From Acidobacteriota bacterium (lineage in GTDB: Bacteria; Acidobacteriota; Terriglobia; Acidiferrales; UBA7541), in NCBI GenBank assembly GCA_003133505.1, contig PKXT01000062.1, positions 3,307 through 10,879 on the forward strand: a DNA stretch of 7,573 nucleotides, written 5' to 3'. The position numbers were made by a program, and so were the translations under genes. Of this stretch, positions 4,864 through 7,573 are shown one piece after another (position 1 is the first letter of the stretch; every line of letters starts with the position of its first letter). The notes below the pieces were generated by a model that did not search any database, was not told where the DNA came from, and was given only the letters and a program-made list of their open reading frames with translations.

Positions 4864-6045
4864 TCACGCCAGCGGCAATACTGCCTCCGCCGCCAGGTCG
4901 GCATCCGCAAATTCGCCCGCCACAAAGCGCGGCCATGCCGCCGCGGCAATCATCGCTGCGTTATCCGTGGAGAGCTCGCGGCTCGGGAAAAATACCGGCA
5001 GCCCCTTCGCAGAAAATTCGGCGCCGAACCGCCGGCGCAGCTCGCTATTCGCCGCGACGCCCCCCGACACCAGAATTGACCGTGCCCTAGTCATACCCCC
5101 CGCTGCCGATGTTCGCGTCAGCAGGTTTGTAACCACCGCTTTTTGAAAGGATGCCACCAAATCCAGCGTGTGTTGCCCGCAAAGGGCCTTCAACTCAACC
5201 GCCGTCCGTTTTCCCTCGGCCAGCGATTTGCGCCGAACTTCAATCTCCTCTGAAAATTCAGGATGGCTGCGCAGGAAATAGAGCACCGCCGTCTTCAGGC
5301 CGCTGAAGCTGAAATCCAGCATGTTGCCTTTCATCTTCGGATCACCGAATCGAATCGCTGAGGCGTCGCCGAACGGTGCAAGCTGATCCACGATGGGTCC
5401 CCCGGGATAGCCCAGCGCCAGCATTCGGGCCACTTTGTCGTACGCCTCGCCCGCGGCGTCGTCGCGCGTGCCGCCCAGTCTTGTATAAACGAGCCGCCAG
5501 GGTTCATCGTCCCTGTCTGGTTCGCGACCCTCCCGGACCCTCATACCACCTTCATCGAGCGGGTCAGTCACGATCGCAGCCAGTTCTATTTTATACAGCT
5601 GCGTGTGGCCACCGGAGACAATCAGGCACACTGCTGGAAATTCCGGGCGCTCTCCGCGCATCCCGGCTTCCAGCAACACCGCATGGACGTGCCCTTCCAG
5701 GTGATTCACCCCGATAAGCGGTCTGCCCAGTGAAAGCGCCAACCCCTTTGCATAGGTCACTCCCACCAGAAGCGCGCCGATCAATCCCGGCCCGCGCGTG
5801 ACTGCGAACGCGCCCACGTCTGCCAGGGAAAGCGGTGCCAACGCCAGCGCCTCCCGCACCACCGGTACAATTTGGCGCAGGTGTTCCCGCGAGGCCAACT
5901 CCGGCACCACCCCCCCGTACCGCCGGTGCAGCGGGACTTGCGAGGACACTACGTTGGAAAGCAGTTCGCGGCCATTAACCACCACCGCCGCCGAGGTCTC
6001 ATCGCACGACGATTCAATTCCCAAAATGTGTATGCGTTGCGTCAT
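4864..6045 (-). CDS. tsaD: tRNA N6-threonylcarbamoyltransferase TsaD
   Basis: TsaD is the catalytic subunit that transfers threonylcarbamoyl from threonylcarbamoyl-AMP to A37 of tRNA, together with TsaB and TsaE. Family motifs appear in order: ILGIESSCDETSAAVV (7-22), VVPELASREHL (46-56), GPGLIGALLVG (85-95), HLEGHVHA (115-122) with metal ligands His115 and His119, LIVSGGHTQLY (141-151), GYPGGP (212-217), FSFSGLKTAV (245-254), LVSGGVAANSELR (325-337) and STDNAAMIA (359-367) with metal ligand Asp361. At 393 residues it exceeds the usual ~340. Much of the excess is a charged insert at about 154-187, between the SGGHTQ strand and DDAAGEAYDKV. The start is supported by the immediately following family motif; no strong ribosome site precedes it. 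It is convergent with carD and divergent from galU. Confidence 0.96.
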   Translation of the reverse strand: MTQRIHILGIESSCDETSAAVVVNGRELLSNVVSSQVPLHRRYGGVVPELASREHLRQIVPVVREALALAPLSLADVGAFAVTRGPGLIGALLVGVTYAKGLALSLGRPLIGVNHLEGHVHAVLLEAGMRGERPEFPAVCLIVSGGHTQLYKIELAAIVTDPLDEGGMRVREGREPDRDDEPWRLVYTRLGGTRDDAAGEAYDKVARMLALGYPGGPIVDQLAPFGDASAIRFGDPKMKGNMLDFSFSGLKTAVLYFLRSHPEFSEEIEVRRKSLAEGKRTAVELKALCGQHTLDLVASFQKAVVTNLLTRTSAAGGMTRARSILVSGGVAANSELRRRFGAEFSAKGLPVFFPSRELSTDNAAMIAAAAWPRFVAGEFADADLAAEAVLPLA

Positions 6046-6084
6046 GGAATCCGTGAAGGACCGTTGAAACCGTCATCGTAACAT

Positions 6085-6115
6085 AGCCTATCCGTATTAA
6101 CCGGTAAGCCGTCAA
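6085..6115 (-). promoter_or_regulatory. Weak candidate promoter for tsaD
   Basis: On the minus strand, TTGACG (6110-6115) is followed after 19 bases by TAGGCT (6085-6090), 39 bases before the tsaD ATG. The -35 box is good, but the -10 is poor and the spacer is long. The location between divergent genes is right. Kept only as a candidate. Confidence 0.25.
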
Positions 6116-6148
6116 CTGCCCCATTCTGGCCCTTCCGATGGACATAAA

Positions 6149-6177
6149 TTGACATCCCGCACGGGCACGGTTATCGT
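6149..6177 (+). promoter_or_regulatory. Sigma-70-type promoter of galU
   Basis: A consensus -35 box TTGACA (6149-6154) is followed by a 17-base spacer and TATCGT (6172-6177), 4 of 6 matches to the -10 consensus. Transcription would start near 6183-6185, giving a leader of about 22 bases before the galU ATG at 6207. No good Shine-Dalgarno sequence precedes that ATG. Confidence 0.6.
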
Positions 6178-6206
6178 CAATTTCGCTTTATCGGACACGC
6201 CAAACC

Positions 6207-7085
6207 ATGCAAAAAGTTCGCAAAGCAGTGTTGCCGGCCGCGGGACTGGGGACGCGTTTCCTCCCCGCCACCAAGGCCCAACCCAAGGAAATGCTTCCGG
6301 TGGTGGATAAGCCTCTTATCCAATACACCGTGGAGGAGTGCGTCGCCTCGGGCATCGAAAACATCATCATCGTCACCGGGCGCGGCAAGAATGCCATTGA
6401 AGACCATTTCGATTCCGCGCCCGAGTTGGAACGCTTCCTGGAAGAGCACGGCCAGCCCGAGCGCGCCGAACTCGTGCGCCAAATCAGCAAAATGGTGCAC
6501 TTCAGCTACACGCGCCAGCGCGCCGTCGGTGATGACCAGGTCGCCGTCCTTGCCGCCCGCGAACTGGTCGGCGATGAGCCCTTCGCTGTCCTGCTCGGCG
6601 ATGTAATTATCAATGGCCGGCCCGTCACCCGATCGCTGATGGACGTTTACGAGGAAACCGGAGTGGGCGCGATTGCCGTCGAAGCGGTACATCGTGACCG
6701 TCTGCGCTTGTACGGCGTGGTTGATACCAAGCCCGCACCCCACCAGCGCTGGGGAGATAAGCTTCACCGCATCCACGATCTCGTTGAAAAGCCCGCGCCC
6801 GAGGAAGCGCCATCCAATCTCGGCGTCACCGGACGCTACGTCCTCCCGCCGGTCATTTTCGATTATCTGGCCAAGACCGAGCCGGGAAGTGGAGGCGAGA
6901 TTCAACTCACTGACGCGCTCCGCCATCTTGCTCGCGCCGAGGGTCTCTATGCCTATGTTTTTGACGGGAAATCCTACGATGCGGGCGACAAATTAGGCTT
7001 TCTCAAAGCCACCGTTGAACTGGGCCTGGAAAATGCCGAATTCGGCGACGAATTCCGCGCATATCTCAAGACCGTTCCGCTCTAG
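6207..7085 (+). CDS. galU: UTP--glucose-1-phosphate uridylyltransferase (GalU family)
   Basis: A 292-residue nucleotidyltransferase that makes UDP-glucose from UTP and glucose-1-phosphate for envelope glycans. Seen in order: nucleotide-binding AVLPAAGLGTRFLPATKAQP (7-26) with KEMLPVVDKPLIQY (27-40), GRGKNAIEDHFD (58-69), VLLGDVII (128-135) with the metal-binding Asp132, VEKP (193-196), GRYVLPP (209-215), GSGGEIQLTDA (227-237) and YDAGDKLGFLKA (257-268). Length is normal for bacterial GalU. One oddity: the conserved loop that usually reads LGLGHA after the RQK-type strand reads AVGDDQVAV here (106-114), with no length change, and no other frame restores the usual motif. Uridine preference is therefore less certain than the family call. 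The gene is divergent from tsaD, has its own promoter, and faces the broken repeat-protein gene tail to tail, 22 bases away. Confidence 0.92.
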   Translation: MQKVRKAVLPAAGLGTRFLPATKAQPKEMLPVVDKPLIQYTVEECVASGIENIIIVTGRGKNAIEDHFDSAPELERFLEEHGQPERAELVRQISKMVHFSYTRQRAVGDDQVAVLAARELVGDEPFAVLLGDVIINGRPVTRSLMDVYEETGVGAIAVEAVHRDRLRLYGVVDTKPAPHQRWGDKLHRIHDLVEKPAPEEAPSNLGVTGRYVLPPVIFDYLAKTEPGSGGEIQLTDALRHLARAEGLYAYVFDGKSYDAGDKLGFLKATVELGLENAEFGDEFRAYLKTVPL

Positions 7086-7107
7086 CGTTACCCTTTTTCA
7101 AACAAGG

Positions 7108-7573
7108 CTACGGGAGCACCTGAAACGCCACATTGCTGGAAAGGCTGCGATTTGGCCGTGCCACTTCCACACTTCCCGTCGTTGCCCCAGCGGGAACTGT
7201 AGCTTTAATCAGAGTCTTCGAAGCTATGGTGAACGAAGCCCCCATTCTCATAGGCTCCCCCAGAAGACGTCGTTCCGTAGAAGTTCCCATCCGTGCCCTG
7301 AATTACGCCCCCGTAGGGAAAGTAGCCATCCTTCCCATTAAAGTCGTGAAGCATGGTAAACGTACCGCTCGGCGTAATCTTGAAAGCGGTCCCATATTGG
7401 GAATTGGCTCCCCCATAGAGTGTCGTACCATAGAAATCTGCATCAGTCCCAAGCACCAGTGCGGAGCTCGGCCAATCCCCTTCGCTCAAATCGAATTCGT
7501 GAATAACTGTCTGCACGCCGCTGGGACTCACTTTGAAAACCGTACCGTAACCGTACTGCTCCCCCGCGCCTCC
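7108..7573 (-). pseudogene. GloVer-type tandem-repeat protein with IPT/TIG-like C-terminus, frameshifted (5' end beyond window)
   Basis: The 3' part of a gene for a repetitive, probably extracellular protein. Reading from the window edge, two full repeats follow each other: residues coded by 7573-7415 (GGAGEQYGYGTVFKVSPSG ... TDADFYGTTLY, 53 residues) and 7414-7262 (GGANSQYGTAFKITPSG ... TDGNFYGTTSS, 51 residues). A third begins GGAYENGG at 7261 and is cut short; the frame then reads FVHHSFEDSD and stops at 7205. One frame over, from about 7241 to 7108, lies ASFTIASKTLIKATVPAGAT and then SSNVAFQVLP-stop, which resembles the IPT/TIG ending I associate with such acidobacterial proteins. Removing one base from the GGGGG run (7239-7243) would join the two frames. 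The missing rest of the third repeat and most of the IPT domain suggest a deletion plus a frameshift. A sequencing error could explain the frameshift but not the missing parts. Confidence 0.65.
7262..7573 (-). repeat. Two tandem ~50-codon GloVer-type repeats
   Basis: Units at 7415-7573 (53 codons) and 7262-7414 (51 codons) share the pattern GGAxxxYGT-x-FK-x-x-PSG, then a hydrophobic 'x-x-xHxF' segment, a glycine/aspartate turn, and GTDxxFYGTT. A third unit starts at 7261. They probably belong to a longer array beyond the window edge. The spacing suggests one beta-propeller-like blade per unit, which is an inference. Confidence 0.75.

Noticed and set aside
6177..6926. Long minus-strand open frame (249 codons) opposite galU
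   Set aside because: It is fully antisense to a clear galU with family motifs throughout; its protein is low-complexity and matches nothing recognisable. Long antisense frames are common in GC-rich DNA.
7086..7107. Terminator between convergent galU and the repeat gene
   Set aside because: The 22-base gap contains a short T run but no inverted repeat able to form a stable stem.

Overview
The window looks like chromosomal DNA from a GC-rich member of the Acidobacteriota. The lineage call is an inference from three things. It has a free-standing CarD-family regulator. It has a minus-strand operon that joins t6A, phosphatidylethanolamine and LPS-transport genes. At the right edge it has a gene made of ~50-residue 'GTVFKxxPSG...GTDGNFYGTT' (GloVer-type) repeats followed by an IPT/TIG-like tail, an architecture I associate with that phylum. 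No tRNA, rRNA, CRISPR array or insertion sequence was seen, and no gene-free stretch reaches 300 bases; the longest is 161 bases, 6046-6206.

Left half (minus strand, read from 4136 down to 1): tsaB - rimI - psd - pssA - USG-1-like - lptE (cut by the window edge). Packing is tight. tsaB/rimI overlap by 4 bases (CTGA, with CTG as the rimI start), psd/pssA by 4 bases (ATGA) and USG-1-like/lptE by 11 bases; pssA and the USG-1-like gene are 3 bases apart. The only real gap is 70 bases between rimI and psd. The run supplies one t6A subunit, a GNAT acetyltransferase, the two membrane steps from CDP-diacylglycerol to phosphatidylethanolamine, an aspartate-semialdehyde-dehydrogenase-fold protein with no catalytic cysteine, and an LPS-assembly lipoprotein.

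Centre: carD is transcribed rightward from a good sigma-70-type promoter (TTGACT - 17 - TAGTAT). It is divergent from tsaB and convergent with tsaD. tsaD (minus strand) encodes the catalytic t6A protein, so carD sits between the two tsa genes. TsaB and TsaD both carry unusual insertions.

Right half: galU (plus strand) is divergent from tsaD and has its own promoter (TTGACA - 17 - TATCGT). Its product keeps most UTP-glucose-1-phosphate uridylyltransferase motifs, but the usual 'GLGHA' nucleotide loop is replaced. The window ends in a minus-strand repeat-protein gene that looks broken: a GloVer repeat is cut mid-unit and runs, one frame out, into an IPT/TIG-like C-terminus.

I found no clear undescribed multi-gene system. 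The best leads are the USG-1-like pseudoenzyme inside a lipid/envelope operon, several coupled or leader-type translation starts, the altered GalU loop and the collapsed repeat gene.
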